From Aedes albopictus (lineage: Eukaryota; Arthropoda; Insecta; Diptera; Culicidae), in NCBI RefSeq assembly GCF_035046485.1, contig NC_085138.1:446563204-446627203 (forward strand): a stretch of DNA of 64,000 nt. The letters are read 5' to 3'. A program made the translations under genes and the position numbers. Shown one piece after another: positions 11,698 through 23,389 of this stretch. Under the pieces are notes generated by a model that was not told where the DNA came from, did no database searches, and saw only the letters and a list, made by a program, of their open reading frames with translations. Position 1 is the stretch's first letter; every line of letters begins with the position of its first letter.

Positions 11698-13591
11698 TGA
11701 GCGATTCCAAGCAACAGCATCAAAATTAAGGAAAATTTTTAATTCATGATTTTCTATTGAACTGAAACTTTGCACAGTTTTTCAGTTCCATCTAAATCGC
11801 CATTTTTCGATATCAAATTTTTATTTAGAGCCACGACTAACTTTTCAAAAGGGTGTATGTGAAAATGGTTCAAAAATATTCAAAAATATGCACAGCAAAA
11901 ACGGATTGTTCGATTGTTATGAATTTTTCAGCAAAGTTAGATAGCTAAATGGTGATTTCTAAGAAAATATACACTGTGAAAAAAAATCTATTTTATCATT
12001 GAAAAACATCATTTTTGTCACAAAAACTCAAATATCTCAAAACCCTATCTTTTTACCAACTTGAATTTTTTAGGGAAAACGGTCCATTGTATTAGCAATC
12101 TACCATAAAAATTTGGTGATGGTAAACTAATAAACAAAAAAGTTATAACATTTCAAAAATTTCACAATTTTTACATTTAGTAAAAAAAATTTTTCTGTGT
12201 AAATTATTTCGGCCGGGAATCGCGATTTGATGCTGATTTTATTGTTCAGCAAAGTTAGATAACTAAATGGCGATTCCTAAGAAAATATACACTGTGAAAA
12301 AAATCTTTTTTAACATTAAAAAATATCATTTTTGTCACAAAAACTCAAATATCTCAAAACCCTATCTTTTTACCAACGTATTTTTTTAGAGAAAACGGTC
12401 CATTGTATTAGCAATCTACCATGAAAATAAACAAAAAAGTTATGACAATTCAAACATTTCACAATTTTCACATTTAGTAATAATTTTTTTAGTGTAAATT
12501 ATTTCGGCCGGAAATTGAAGTTTGATGCTGATTTTATTGTTAATGGCCTTGCGTGAGTAAAACAAGTTGTTTTTATTATATATTATATATACATATAATA
12601 TAATATACTATGTACCGTAATGTTCCGATTTTATCACGCCCTCCGCGCATTAGTCGTTTATTCATTAATTTGCTGTTACATTTGAGGACAAGTGTTTTCC
12701 CTCTTCTTCAAGATGAATGTTGAAAGCGTGTTTTGCAACGTTAAAAATATTGAAATGGGTATAGATGTTGAATTACAGGGCATTTTTGAAAAGGGGCGTA
12801 ATTAAATTGTTTAAACAGATGTCGCTGATGGCAATTTCTCAGTTGTTGTCGTTTTCGAACTTCCTGCGCCCTGCTTTACCGATGATATACAGATGGCTCG
12901 TTTGTCAAATTCTAGACGGCAGGACGTGCAAATGCGTAATTTTGTACACAATGTGGACATTTGGGCATAACCAGTCTCTTTCAGTTTATCTATGGTGCTT
13001 TCGGTGAGATTTCGTAACTCTTTTGAACATTTTTTTTTCATCAAACGGTCTACAAGAGAGCGTTGAGTTGAAGACCTTTGAGAAAGCGACTGTTCATCTT
13101 GTTCGTTAGATTATAATAAACAAAATCACTTATTAATTTTAACTTACTTGTTTGGTGTTGGTGGCTGAAGAAAAAAAAATACTATACAATTTTTAATATT
13201 CATAGCGGTAGTATTTTTTTGTTTTTTTCGTGAGCATTGTCATACAGACAAACAAACGTAACACTGGCGAAATTTTCATTGACCACGCCTTCAACGATCA
13301 TTTTGAATCTTGGTTGTGGCTTTCATAACAAGAAGAGCGCCCATCGTTTTTCTTTGCGTTTGACGTTTCACACTAGCGCCTTCTGATGACGATATTGCAC
13401 AACGCAGTGTTTCGTGAAACATTTCCACCAGGTGGTGATAGTGTGAACTGGGCGATGAATTTTCACTAAAATTGTTCTAGGCGTTTCGTCTGTTTGTCTG
13501 TGGTATGTACCTCTTATGCATTTGTTGTTGTTGAAGTTACTCGCATTCTTCCGATCATAAAGACTGTTCTCTACACACTTAATTTTGATTA

Positions 13592-13951
13592 CCGCACGGT
13601 GTGTCTGGTATAAGAAATTTATTACAAAAAAATAGGCATCGCTAATTTTTACGTTACGTGAAAGTTGACGCTACTAGCTTTCATTCAAGCCCAACATCGA
13701 AATATTCCATCGGGGGAACTTTTTCATACAAAAATTGGGTATGTTTGTTAAGTAGAAATAGGGATTAATTTGGAACCGTTCATTTTGTATGGGGAAAAAC
13801 AGTATTCTGAAAAAGTTGTTCAAGATCCCTCGGTGGATTTTTTTGAGGGACCGTGCAAATGAAAGCTGGAAGTCTCTATTTTTGAATAGCGAAAAATTTG
13901 GCGATGCCCAATTTTTTGTTATAAACCTTTCCCATACACACGCCGTGTACC
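13592..13951. mobile_element. MITE nested in the foldback element
   Basis: The left arm (about 13592-13655: CGGTGTGTCTGGTATAAGAA ... GGCATCGCTAATTTTTA) is matched in inverted orientation by 13893-13951 (AAAAATTTGGCGATGCC ... CCATACACACGCCG). Arms are imperfect, about 60 bp. No coding frame. Confidence 0.55.
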
Positions 13952-13953
13952 GA

Positions 13954-14130
13954 GTTCGGTAATTTTTTGACGAGATTAAAACTGCTGAGCACCGAACTCA
14001 TTCAGCAAAAATGCAGTGTTTACCTTTTCCATACGATTTTGACTGTTGTTTTACTGAGCCTCAGTAAAATCGATTACCGAAACTACCGAGATCGTACTGC
14101 TGTTATAATCTCGTCAAAAAAGTACCGAAC
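13954..14130. mobile_element. MITE, TIR GTTCGGTA..TTTTTTGACGAGAT
   Basis: GTTCGGTAATTTTTTGACGA at 13954 pairs with TCGTCAAAAAAGTACCGAAC ending at 14130; arms are about 25 bp with one mismatch, element 177 bp. It directly abuts the preceding MITE. The 62-codon frame inside is a by-product. Confidence 0.7.
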
Positions 14131-15021
14131 AGGCAATTCAGAAATAAGTGTGTAAGAGGGATTTTTTTTGCGGATAAACTAGACGTATACGCGTATAAAA
14201 AAACTTTTATTATACAGCTTTTGTCTTAAAAATAAATTCAATTCCATTTTTCTTATAATCAACAGCTTTTCAACACTATCAAGGGTTTTTTTCACCAGTC
14301 ACGTACAATAAAAAGTATGACAATCTCAATATTTTTGATCACAACACTGGATCGCGTCTAAGTTTCAAATAGATACTATAGTAATTACGAATAATCAAAC
14401 TAAAGTATCATGAAAACAACTTGTTTAATTCAGGCGGTAGCCTTTACAATAAAATCAGCATCAAAATATAATTCTCGAAATAATTTACACAGAAAAAAAA
14501 ATTTTTTTGTTACTAAATGTAAAAATTGTGAAATGTTTGAAATGTCATAACTTTTTTGTTTATCAGTTTACCATCACCAAAATTTTATGGTAGATAGCTG
14601 ATATAATGGGCCATTTCCCCTAAAAAATTGAAGTTGGTAAAAAGATAGGGTTTTGAGATATTTGAGTTTTTGTGACAAATATCATATTTTTTCAAAGTAG
14701 AAAAAGAAATTTTTTACAGTGTATATTTTCTAAGGAATCATCATTTAGTTATCTAACTTTGCTGAAAAATTTATAACAATCGAACAATCCGTTTTTGCTG
14801 TACAGCTTTTAGAATATTTTAGAACTATTTTCGCATACACCCTTTTGAAAAGTTAGTCGTGAGTGAATATGAAGGTTTAATATCAAAAAATGGCGATTTA
14901 TATGAAATTGAAAAACTGTGCAAAGTTTCAGATATTTTTGAAATGGTCGCTCAGGATCGACTGACATGACTCCGTGGAATTCCTCTTATACCAAATATAC
15001 CCATTTTTCATAGTTTCAGGG

Positions 15022-15196
15022 AGTGGACCTGGTGTGATGGTTAGAACACTTGACTATCACGCCGAGGACCTGGGATCGAATCCCACTCCCGACAAACTCA
15101 CAAAATGTGAGTTCTTACTTCGGAAGGGAAGTAAAACGTGGGTCCCGAGATGAACTAGCCTAGGGCTAAAAACCTCGTTAATACAGATAAAAAAAA
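15022..15196 (+). mobile_element. tRNA-derived SINE with 12-bp target duplication
   Basis: The insertion is bounded by identical ATAGTTTCAGGG at 15010-15021 and 15197-15208. The head has a tRNA-like A box (GTGTGATGGTTAG, 15032) and B box (GGATCGAATCC, about 15072). The body contains a short hairpin (CTCACAAAATGTGAG) and the element ends in a poly(A) run. Length 175 bp. It differs in sequence from Feilai and from the SINE at 21338. Confidence 0.85.
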
Positions 15197-15331
15197 ATAG
15201 TTTCAGGGCCCAAAACTCCATTAAACAGCCTCCATCTTGATTTGAAGCCGCCATTTTGAATTTAAGACCGCTACCTTGGATATTCAGGTTGCCATTTTTG
15301 GACTCCGGACACCTTCCCTATACAAATTATA

Positions 15332-15381
15332 TGACGCGAATGACCGGCGAGGGTAAAGCGTCTTAAATAAATAAAAAAAAA
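15332..15381 (+). mobile_element. 5'-truncated retroposon tail with target duplication
   Basis: About 50 bp ending in TAAATAAATAAAAAAAAA lies between direct repeats ACAAATTATA at 15322-15331 and 15382-15391. It looks like the extreme 3' end of a LINE (dead-on-arrival copy). Too short to name the parent. Confidence 0.75.
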
Positions 15382-16291
15382 ACAAATTATAACCATATTG
15401 CATGGCTTTAGAGTCAAAAACTCCACTTTACAACCACCATCTTGAATTTGGATCCGCCATCTTGGATATTCAGGTCACCATTTTTGGACTCCGGACATCT
15501 TGTCCATACAAAATATACTCTTATTGCATGATTTTAGAGCCAAAAACTCCACTAAACAACCGCTATCTTGAAGATGGAGCCGCCATCTTGGATTTTAGAC
15601 CGCCATACCAAATGTACCCATATTGCATGGTTTTAAGGTCTAAAATTCCTTTAAACAGCCTCCATCTTGAATTTGAAGCCGCCATCTTGATTTTTAGAAC
15701 GCCATCTTGTGTGTTCAGGTCGCCATTTTTGGACACCGGACATCTACCCCATACAAAATATACACTTATTGCATGGTTTAGGGCCTAAAACTCCGTTATA
15801 CAGCCGCCATATTAAATTTGGAGCGGCCATCTTGAATTTTAGACCACCATCTTGGATACTCAGATCGTCATTTATGGACTCCAGACATCTTCCCCATAAA
15901 AAATATACCCATGTTACATGGTTTTAGTGACTAAAACTCCATTAAACAGCCGCCATCTTGAATTGGAGGCGCCATCTTAGATTTTAGACTGCCATCTTGG
16001 ATATTATGGTCGCCATTATTGGACTCCAAACATCTTCTCCATACAATATACATATACCCATATTGCATGGTTTAGGGCTTAAAACTCCATTATACAGTCG
16101 CCATCTTGAATTTGGAGCCGCCATTTTGGATTTTAGAACGCTATCTTGAATTTTGGATCGACATCGTAGAATTTTCGGTCTCTTGTGTTAATATCCTCAC
16201 AAAATTTGTCAACCATGCTGAAGGTTACAAAAATCGCCGCAGTTTGATGTGTCGCATGACGGGGCTTGGTCGGGGACTTGGTTCAGTTTTA

Positions 16292-17508
16292 CACTCCCGT
16301 TCAAAAGTTTGGGGTCACCCCCTCAAAAACATGTCATTTTTTTAGGCCCATATCTCCGCCAATTTGCGTCCGATTTCAAAACCCTAGGTTTCATTCAAAA
16401 GATAATAAGTCAAAGAAACTTTGAACATGATTTAAAAGAAACTTTTTCAAAAAATTTTGTATGTAAACTTAACTTAAAGTTGCCAAATTTTCTAAAAAAT
16501 GAATATAAACATACGGCAGTGTCGCTGGAAGTTGGTTCGACCAAATTTTAAGATGAGAGCGGTAATATGACCCATTTTCTATTAGCTTTCAACTGCTTTT
16601 TACAGAACTTAGCTAAAAAATCTAGAAAAAAAGTTATTAAGTAAATTAATCCTTGATGTCATCGACCAAAAGTTTGGGGTCACCCCTCAATATGATGTAT
16701 CGGCCAAAAGTTTGGGGTCACTTTCGTAAAACATGGAAAAGTGATTTGGTGATATCTTCGTCATCTATAGTTCAATTTTAATTATTTTTGGCTCATTTCA
16801 AAGATAATTAACTAAATTTACGTTTGATGTCTTCAACTTAACGTATTTAACGATTTTTGTATATAAAAATGTTATGTAAAGTTAGCACATTTTACCACGC
16901 TTCAAAAAATGAGGCAACTTTACGTTAAGTTTTAGTATGTAAATTTCAAAAAATATGTGTGGTTCAATGTCTATGCAGTAAGTATCATTCATTTTGTTTC
17001 AAATAAGCCAAGAAGAATTAAAATTGAATGAAAGATGACAAAGATATCAACAAATCACTTATTTATGTTTTACGATAGTGACCCCAAACTTTTGGCCGAT
17101 ACATCATATTGAGGGGTGACCCCAAACTTTTGGTCGATGACATCAAAGGAATAATTTACTTAATAACTTTTTTTCTAGATTTTTTAGCTAAGTTCTGTAA
17201 AAAGCAGTTGAAATCTAATAGAAAATGGGTGATATTACCGCTCTCATCTTAAAATTTGGTCGACCCATTTTCCAGCGACAGTGCCGTAAGTTTATATTTA
17301 TTTTTTAGAAAATTTGGCAACTTTGGGTTAAGTTTACATACAATTTCTTTTGTAAAAGTTTCTTTTCAATCATGTTCAAAGTTTCTTTGACTTATTATCT
17401 TTTGAATGAAACCTAGGGTTTTGAAATCGGACGCAAATTGGCGGAGATATGGGCCTAAAAAAATGACATGTTTTTGAGGGGGTGACCCCAAACTTTTGAA
17501 CGGGAGTG
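16292..17508. mobile_element. 1.2-kb palindromic Tc1/mariner-like foldback element, TA target site
   Basis: TA at 16290-16291 and at 17509-17510 flank CACTCCCGTTCAAAAGTTTG at the left and its exact inverse at the right. The two halves are near-complete inverted copies of each other meeting near 16900, so the arms are about 600 bp. Within each arm the phrase AAAAGTTTGGGGTCAC recurs (left arm about 16303, 16668 and 16706; mirrored near 17489, 17121 and 17083), an IR/DR-like arrangement of possible transposase-binding sites. No transposase frame survives. Confidence 0.9.
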
Positions 17509-17510
17509 TA

Positions 17511-18949
17511 TATGTGGCCTGTTCTACCGGTGCTGGTCCGGATCACTCAAATGGCCATAACTCCGGAACGCTCCGGAGATCTTTTGTGAAATTGAAATTT
17601 TGAGAACGCGAAGTCGAAGACGTAGCTTTGATCGTTGTCGCTTTGCTTGTAACAACTTTGGAAACTCAATTTTGAAGTAAATACACAATATTTTAAACAT
17701 TTCATTTCAAGTTTCTGTACAAAATATTATTTGAAAAATTAAAACAAATCTAAACTTGTTACATATTTTCAGTTATGTGACCAAATTAAAAATACGCCCT
17801 TTTCAAAAATTGATCATGATGATTATAAATGTTCATTAAGGTGTCTTACTGCATCACTAGGTTTTTAAACGAATCATTGACTTTTTGCTTTTCAATGATT
17901 GTTTGCCTCGCATTTTTGAAGTGATGAAAAACTGTCAATTCTGCAGCAATGCAGCAGAAAAATTATCATCGCAATCACCGCGAGTGAGTATATAGGATGA
18001 TACTTTTTCATACGAATATTCGCTTTGGTGGCAGAGAATTATCACTTTGAAATTTTGAGGATCATATCCAACATGGCTGCCGATGTTGATGATGCCGTAA
18101 AAAGCCTTAACAATATATTTTGGCCGAACTAGCTACATAAAACTAACAAATTCTCGAAATTATAATAAAAATATTTTTGTTGGCCTGCTGCTTGTATGGG
18201 AAATCATCCATAGTGCCTCCGAGTTAGTTCAAAAATAGTTTTTTTTAAATTTATGCAAGTTGCAAAATGATGATTTTTTGAACACGACTTTCGTTGGATA
18301 AATATGACGAGTGCTACAAAAATCGAGTTATGGAACGAGATACATACATTTTTTTTTTTTACAAATTATAAAAATCCTGTTGAAATTTATCATTTCTTGC
18401 TGCACAAACATATTTAAAGGGATACCACGTCTGGGCACCCATGCCGCACAGGGACTCGTTTTTCCAATCAGGTAGGCTGTGCCGTAGTTAGCTGTCATAG
18501 TTGGATAAATGTAGGACTCGTGCTGTAAATATCATTATTTTGCAACTCAATTTCGATCAAAGCAATCGGATTGATACGATGAAAATATTTCCGTAGTATT
18601 TTCGATTACTAACGAAGAAATTCACGCCCCTTGAATCAGTATCAGGTAACAACATGGATTTGGGCTCAAGGAAATTTCGTGTACCGGACTTGTGCAATCA
18701 CATTACTGACTACTATGATGGATTAGTTTTCTAGCGTGCCTGCTTTGTGCAGTAGTTCATTCCTTCCTGTCTGTTATCAACAAAACACCGAACTAGGCAT
18801 GAATTTGAGCTGAGCGGATCACTCATTCCTGCTCGACAGTTGACATGAAATGCTTAGACTTGTTCTTTTTATGGTACCATTTGAAGCCGAAACAACGCCA
18901 AAAGAATGCATCACTAAAGTATTAAGAACTAGGTACACTACCCCCTTCA
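17511..18949. other. spacer without recognised gene
   Basis: AT-rich sequence with a short GC-rich start ('CATAACTCCGGAACGCTCCGG'-like, near 17550). Contains the palindromic repeat at 18255-18360 and a partial copy near 18505-18555. Nothing coding is supported. Confidence 0.4.
18255..18360 (+). repeat. short palindromic dispersed repeat (GTTGGATAAAT family)
   Basis: 'GTTGCAAAATGATGATTTTT', an acgag/cgact core around GTTGGATAAATATGACGAG, then 'AAAATCGAGTT'. Related copies occur at about 18505-18555 (partial), 35990-36122 (inverted orientation) and 57360-57490. Each unit is roughly 100-130 bp and partly self-complementary. Confidence 0.65.
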
Positions 18950-19945
18950 GGTGAACGTGCCTTTCTCGTCGTCGGTTGTTGTTGATCACTCAAGGTGGAG
19001 GTTACGGCGCGCGCAAGTACACAAAGTTCCTCGTGTTTCGTTCCGTTTTCTCGACTGCCGACTGCCGTCCGTGCTGAGGGCTATTTGTAGAGGAAGACAT
19101 GTGTTGTGTGTTGAGCGCGGGTATTCCAACCGCGGTGGTGAGCAATGCACTGTGTGATACATACCTACGTAGCCGGGTAGAGAGGTACGTGCGCCAACTG
19201 AGATCGAGATGAGAACGAACAGAAAGAAGCTGCAGGCAGGAAGGAGCGAACTGGAAAACACGATTATAACATAAATCGAAATTGGACACCTTTAGAGCCG
19301 GTTTCGAGAATTGTATATTTTTTTTCTGGCACAGCTCATGTGCTAAATATTCGAAGGTTTTCGCTCAAAGTGTGCGAGGATGAGTGCTGGTTAGGGGTGG
19401 GTGAGGTTCGAAATGGAATAAAACGAATGGGTATGTACTGTAGGGTGGTTCAAAATCATATTTATTTGTTATTGCATACCTTCTCTAATGACCTACCGGG
19501 CTACTACGATGCATAGCTTTGCTGATCAAGTGTTCGTTTTCGTTCTCATTTTGAGTTGTTCCAATGCTATCCCATCGCCAATGGTATCACCCTAGTAGGC
19601 AAATTTGAACGATATTTATTCAGCTATGGAAAAGCACTTCAATTGGAATCGAATTCGAGTTGATAGACATTGTTGGCGATGCAAATCGATGTATGAGATG
19701 TGATGCTGATGCTGGCTGAATCAGGTGAATGAGTTTGGATTTTCCAAGAACGGCTGCCGAAAGCTGCACGTGTGTTTTTTTTGAATGTCTGGCAGCATAT
19801 TTATTAACCAGAGAGACTTATTATTTCCGAGGAATTTTTCATACAATTTTACCAAAACATTAAGGAGTGTGCCAATTTACGATGCTGATGTTTTTGCTTC
19901 AGCATGACTGACGAATCCGACGAACGTGACAGATGAAAAAGCTTT
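18950..19945. other. GC-richer unique segment, possible leader or promoter DNA
   Basis: Between 18950 and 19260 the sequence is CpG-containing and non-repetitive. Donor-like motifs face both ways: AGAG|GTACGT on plus near 19190 and GTAG|GTATGT on minus near 19166. A hydrophobic minus-strand frame (18986-19261) begins with GTG, not ATG, so a signal-peptide exon is not supported. No gene can be called. Confidence 0.3.
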
Positions 19946-20140
19946 TCATTCGGGTTTTACCACTTCATTCATGCAGGATGCCACTTCAATCTTCCCATAT
20001 CGAACCATGACAACGGACAGCAAACTTGGATTGTCCAAGGCACAGGTTGCCTTGATCGTGAAACAGGATTTCTCGCTGGTATTTTGCAGATTCTTGCCTT
20101 GCTCAACGTTGTTCTCAGCACAGTAGTGTGCACTGTGCAT
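19946..20140 (-). CDS. 64-codon hypothetical ORF with coding-like composition
   Basis: ATG at 20140, TGA at 19948-19946. Composition is balanced with four cysteines and many G/C third positions, unlike the repeat-derived frames around it. It starts MHSAHYCAENN and ends NEVVKPE; no family recognised. A second minus-strand open frame without a good start lies just upstream (20452-20204) in a different frame, so the pair could be exon fragments, a decayed gene, or chance in GC-richer DNA. No hydrophobic segment, no clear splice sites. Confidence 0.22.
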   Translation of the reverse strand: MHSAHYCAENNVEQGKNLQNTSEKSCFTIKATCALDNPSLLSVVMVRYGKIEVASCMNEVVKPE

Positions 20141-20272
20141 CTTTAGTTTCGCTTCAAAAGCTTATTTTTCGACCTCCCATGCGGTTCGGCTGGGTGGCGA
20201 CCTTTATTCAACAGTGACTTGTGGCGACGACGGACGGCTTGCGTGAAGAGGACTATGTTGCAGGAAGTCGAG

Positions 20273-20288
20273 GCCTACTAGGTGAGCC
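20273..20288 (+). promoter_or_regulatory. donor-like splice site
   Basis: CTACTAG|GTGAGCCC with the GT at 20281-20282. It follows about 120 bp of unique GC-rich DNA that could be an alternative leader exon of a plus-strand transcript. Only the motif and composition support it. Confidence 0.25.
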
Positions 20289-20756
20289 CACATCGCTGAC
20301 TGTGTGTCAAAAGCACTGCGAAAAAAAACCAGTTGGCATTTTCCGAACGGTTTCATCTCCTCCGTATGGGGATGGGACGAGTCGAGTTGGACCCGTTTGG
20401 CATCAAAGGAGGTCCCCGCGTACGTACGTACGACGGATGAGAAATGCACCAAAAACCGGATATTCTGGTTGGAAAAGGAATTAAGGCGAAGCTGAAAGAA
20501 ATGTGAAGCTTTTGCAGGCGGGTATTTGCACTAGCGCTTAGTAGTTACTGGTTGCACTACTTTTCCGAACCTGTATCATCAGGGAGAGAGTTTTCCGTCA
20601 TGATGTGGGATAGCCAATGGGATGAAAAGAGATATTTGTTGCTGTTTTTGTATCCTAATGGTGATTAGTTGAGGCTGAAATGGTGTAGCTCTGTAGACTA
20701 ATGTTTCAACATTTATCTAAATTAATGGAAACGGCTTCCTACCTGTAATAGTAGTA

Positions 20757-21135
20757 CAGGTCGGTGTCTGGCCATTTGGCCGAATGCCATTTGGCCGAAT
20801 GCCATTTGGCCGAATGCCATCTGGCCGAATGGGTCATTTGGCCAAATGACATTTGACCGATTTGTGATCAAAAGAATTCAGAAAAATTTTAATAATAGGC
20901 TATGCTTTCTAGTTTAGGTATTCAGGACTTAATTGACGTTGAAACTGCCTATATTTTATCAAAGACTTTTCCTTATTTGACCCATAGACTGTTCTTTCAA
21001 GGCTGGGAACGGGGGCATGGTCACTAAAGTTCATCGTTCATTTTTGGCATTCGGCCAAATGATCCTTTCGGTCAAATGGCGTTCGGCCAAACGGCATTCG
21101 GCCAAATGGCGTTCGGCTAAATGACCCGGAACCTA
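20757..21135. mobile_element. inverted-repeat element with 15-bp TTTGGCCGAATGC repeats at both ends
   Basis: The left end carries about five 15-bp units of the CATTTGGCCGAATGC type; the right end carries a similar series in inverted orientation (GGCATTCGGCCAAAT). About 170 bp of unrelated AT-rich sequence lies between. Outer tips AGGTC.GG and GG..ACCT are roughly complementary. No frame of interest. Confidence 0.75.
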
Positions 21136-21337
21136 GCTGCGAAAGAGTGGTATCCTGAAAACGTGTTCAAAATTTCAATTTCAAAGTCATAAAACAACAT
21201 AAATATTGGTGCTCATTCAGAAGTTATTCCTATTTTAATTCTCTCAGAAATGCACAACGTTTTGCAGGCTACTGGCTTAGTCAAAAGCTGTTATAACCAG
21301 CTTTAACAAACTGCTGATAATAAGCTGCTAGTTGGCG

Positions 21338-21870
21338 GGGCCCGTAGCGTAGTGGCTGCACGTTCACTTCATAAGTGGATGGTCATGGGTTTAATCCCAG
21401 CTCCGGCACTTGCAAATTTTCGTCAGTTGCTCTTCCCCCAGCTTGGATATTGTTGGGTTCCCATTCGGACACCCCTCGTAATCGAGGCAACTTTTAAGTT
21501 ATTGATGTACCATGATTGTTTATACGATGTCGATGTTATTGTTTATATTTTCTATGTTGAATGTAAATAACGAATCATTCGTTCGTGTATAGTGGAAACG
21601 CACAGTTGTTGTCATTCTTTCTCGTCCGGAAAAGTCCGCAGATTCCTCTCTCGGTCCGCTGTTGTGTAGTGTCCACCGCGTAGTGCTTCCTACAGATATC
21701 GGCTAAACGGCAACTCATAATGGACCCCCAAACGGACTGGTAAAGGAACAAAAGCCACACATCATCATCCTCGTGCTCATCATTCTACCATGGACAGGGT
21801 AGAAAAGTGACAGCAGCGCAAGAGGCTTCTATATAGTAAAATTAGAATAGAATACATTTATCTAACATTT
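21338..21870 (+). mobile_element. tRNA-derived SINE, plus orientation
   Basis: The head has A box TAGCGTAGTGG (21345-21355) and B box GGTTTAATCCC (21388-21398). The body includes 'CGTCAGTTGCTCTTC', 'ACTCATAATGGACCCCCAA' and 'CATCATTCTACCATG'. The same head and body occur in reverse orientation at 34269-34697, defining a family distinct from Feilai. The 3' end is placed near the AT-rich tail at 21840-21870 and is approximate; I see no target duplication. Confidence 0.8.
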
Positions 21871-22640
21871 GTTTCACTCCAAAAAAAAACTTTCTGATAG
21901 AAGGCCCATAGGGTCAAATCACGAGAGATCGCAGCAAACCATGGCGGCGGGCGGTTGCATCTTTCGTTCAACGCGTGACGTTTTCACTTCGCTGGGAGTA
22001 CTGACGGTGATTTTCACATATAGAGTGCTTTAAAATGCTCAGGCTACGCGTCTTTTAATTTTACATGCGGAACGTACACAATCCCTAATACTCATGTTTA
22101 GTTGCGCCACATCTCCTGTTCTACTATGAATTAGAATTTTGTTTCGATTCAAAGAGCGAGTAAAGGCACTTAAGCCTGGGCGTAACGGCTAGGACGCATG
22201 TATTGAATACCTGTTTCCCATCCTTGGAAATCAAGGACCACGGAGTGACAATAAACTAGTTTTCCCAAGCCGAAATATACAAAAAAAGCCGAAAAAAAGA
22301 CAAAAAAACGGGTAAACCTCACAAAAGTTATGCGGATTTACTAGTTTTTCGTCTCTTTTCGGCCGTTTTTGGGATATTTCGGTTTGGCAAAACTAGTGTC
22401 GCCCGCCGCTTTCATTAGTTATCACGTACTTTGCTTTGCATAAAACTGAGTAATTGGTACGAGTTGCCCCACTCAACGGTTTTATTGTCTACCCATATCG
22501 CTGCACAGTAGGCCTGTCTGTTTTAATTCTTGTAATGCATTTCCGATGTACTGTAAAAATTGATAATGGCAAGATGAATACATAGTAGAAATAGTCGGTG
22601 CTACTCTTTAAATGTGTAGACTTGACGGTCAAATCACATA
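21871..22640. other. spacer, nothing recognised
   Basis: Unique to low-complexity DNA. An inverted pair built on 'AACTAGTTTTCCCAAGCCGAAA' (22255) and 'TTTCGGTTTGGCAAAACTAG' (22378) may mark a small decayed MITE; ends could not be placed. Confidence 0.35.
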
Positions 22641-23075
22641 TACCCAGGGCAGGGGGCGTTTATAGGGGAGAGCAAAAGGAGGTCGTAGGAGTGTTTCAGA
22701 GGGTTCCAAGGTGTTCAAAAGGGTACCAAGTGGTCTAAGTGGCGTTTAAGGGGGTTTCATGAGGTTCATAGATGCTTCAAACGGTCTCAAGGAGTTCCAG
22801 AGGTTTTCAGGGGCATTTCAGAGGATGACAGGACAGGAGGGTTTCAGGGGTATTTCAAGGAATACCAGGGGTTATTCAGGGGATCTCACAGGCGTTAAAT
22901 AGGGTCTGAGGTGGTTTTAGGGGGATTTCGGAGGCATTTTAGGAAATTTCAGAGGATTTTCAACGGGTTCCAGAACCGTTACGCAGGCATTTTTGGGTGT
23001 TTCGGAGGATCTCAGGTGCGTTAAAATTTTTAGGGGGATTTCAAAGGCATTTCAGGAACTTTTGGCAGGCAGGGA
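22640..23075 (+). repeat. degenerate GGGGTTTCAG minisatellite
   Basis: A run of variants of 'GGGGGATTTCAGAGGCATTTCAGG', unit about 12-15 bp, very diverged. Fragments of a similar repeat occur at 41620-41690 and 42120-42200. Frames here are spurious. Confidence 0.65.
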
Positions 23076-23389
23076 GTTTTAGCAGGCGAATGTTGTTTTT
23101 CAGAGTGACTAACCGAAATAATAAGGGTCGTGAGTTCAAATCTCACCTGAGCTGTGGATTTTTTCCCAATTTAACCAATAATTTACCCATCTGTACATAT
23201 GTACGTTGAGTTATTTGAATTTCATAACGAAATAATAAGTTAGACATACGTAATGGCTGAAGTTCATAGGCACAATTTGTGTTGCAAAATTATTAAGGCC
23301 GGAACAAATCTCATTTTCTCCTTTTGTCACAATGCTCGCTGACTCGTCAAGGGGGGGGGGGGATGATAAATAATAAATGCATTTGTTAA

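Larger units (their letters stand above)
11698..14952. mobile_element. foldback element with about 450-bp terminal inverted repeats
   Basis: The segment about 11757-12215 reappears in reverse complement at about 14478-14935: shared phrases include 'GAAACTTTGCACAGTTTTTC', 'AACTTTTCAAAAGGGTGTAT', 'TATACACTGT', 'ACTCAAATATCTCAAAACCC' and 'AAGTTAT'. Outer tips are GAGCGA at 11698 and TCGCTC at 14947. A second partial copy of the left arm lies in tandem at 12245-12540. The interior (12540-13590) is unique AT-rich DNA without a recognisable transposase. It splits the 'CGCCATCTTG' tandem array. Two smaller inverted-repeat elements lie inside it. Confidence 0.7.
14985..16165 (+). repeat. 'CGCCATCTTG' tandem repeat, right block
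   Basis: Continuation of the array at 10975, with at least five recognisable units. It carries two retroposon insertions with target duplications (15022-15196 and 15332-15381). The frames at 15402-15788 and 15709-15927 (repeated 'TPLYNHHLEFGSAIL'-like phrases) are translations of the repeat, not genes. Confidence 0.8.

Noticed and set aside
15402..15927. 128- and 72-codon ORFs with repeated peptide phrases
   Set aside because: Direct translation of the CGCCATCTTG tandem repeat.
18986..19261. Minus-strand frame resembling a signal peptide exon ending at a GTATGT donor
   Set aside because: The frame begins with GTG and there is no in-frame ATG nearby; the hydrophobic run comes from a pyrimidine-rich stretch.
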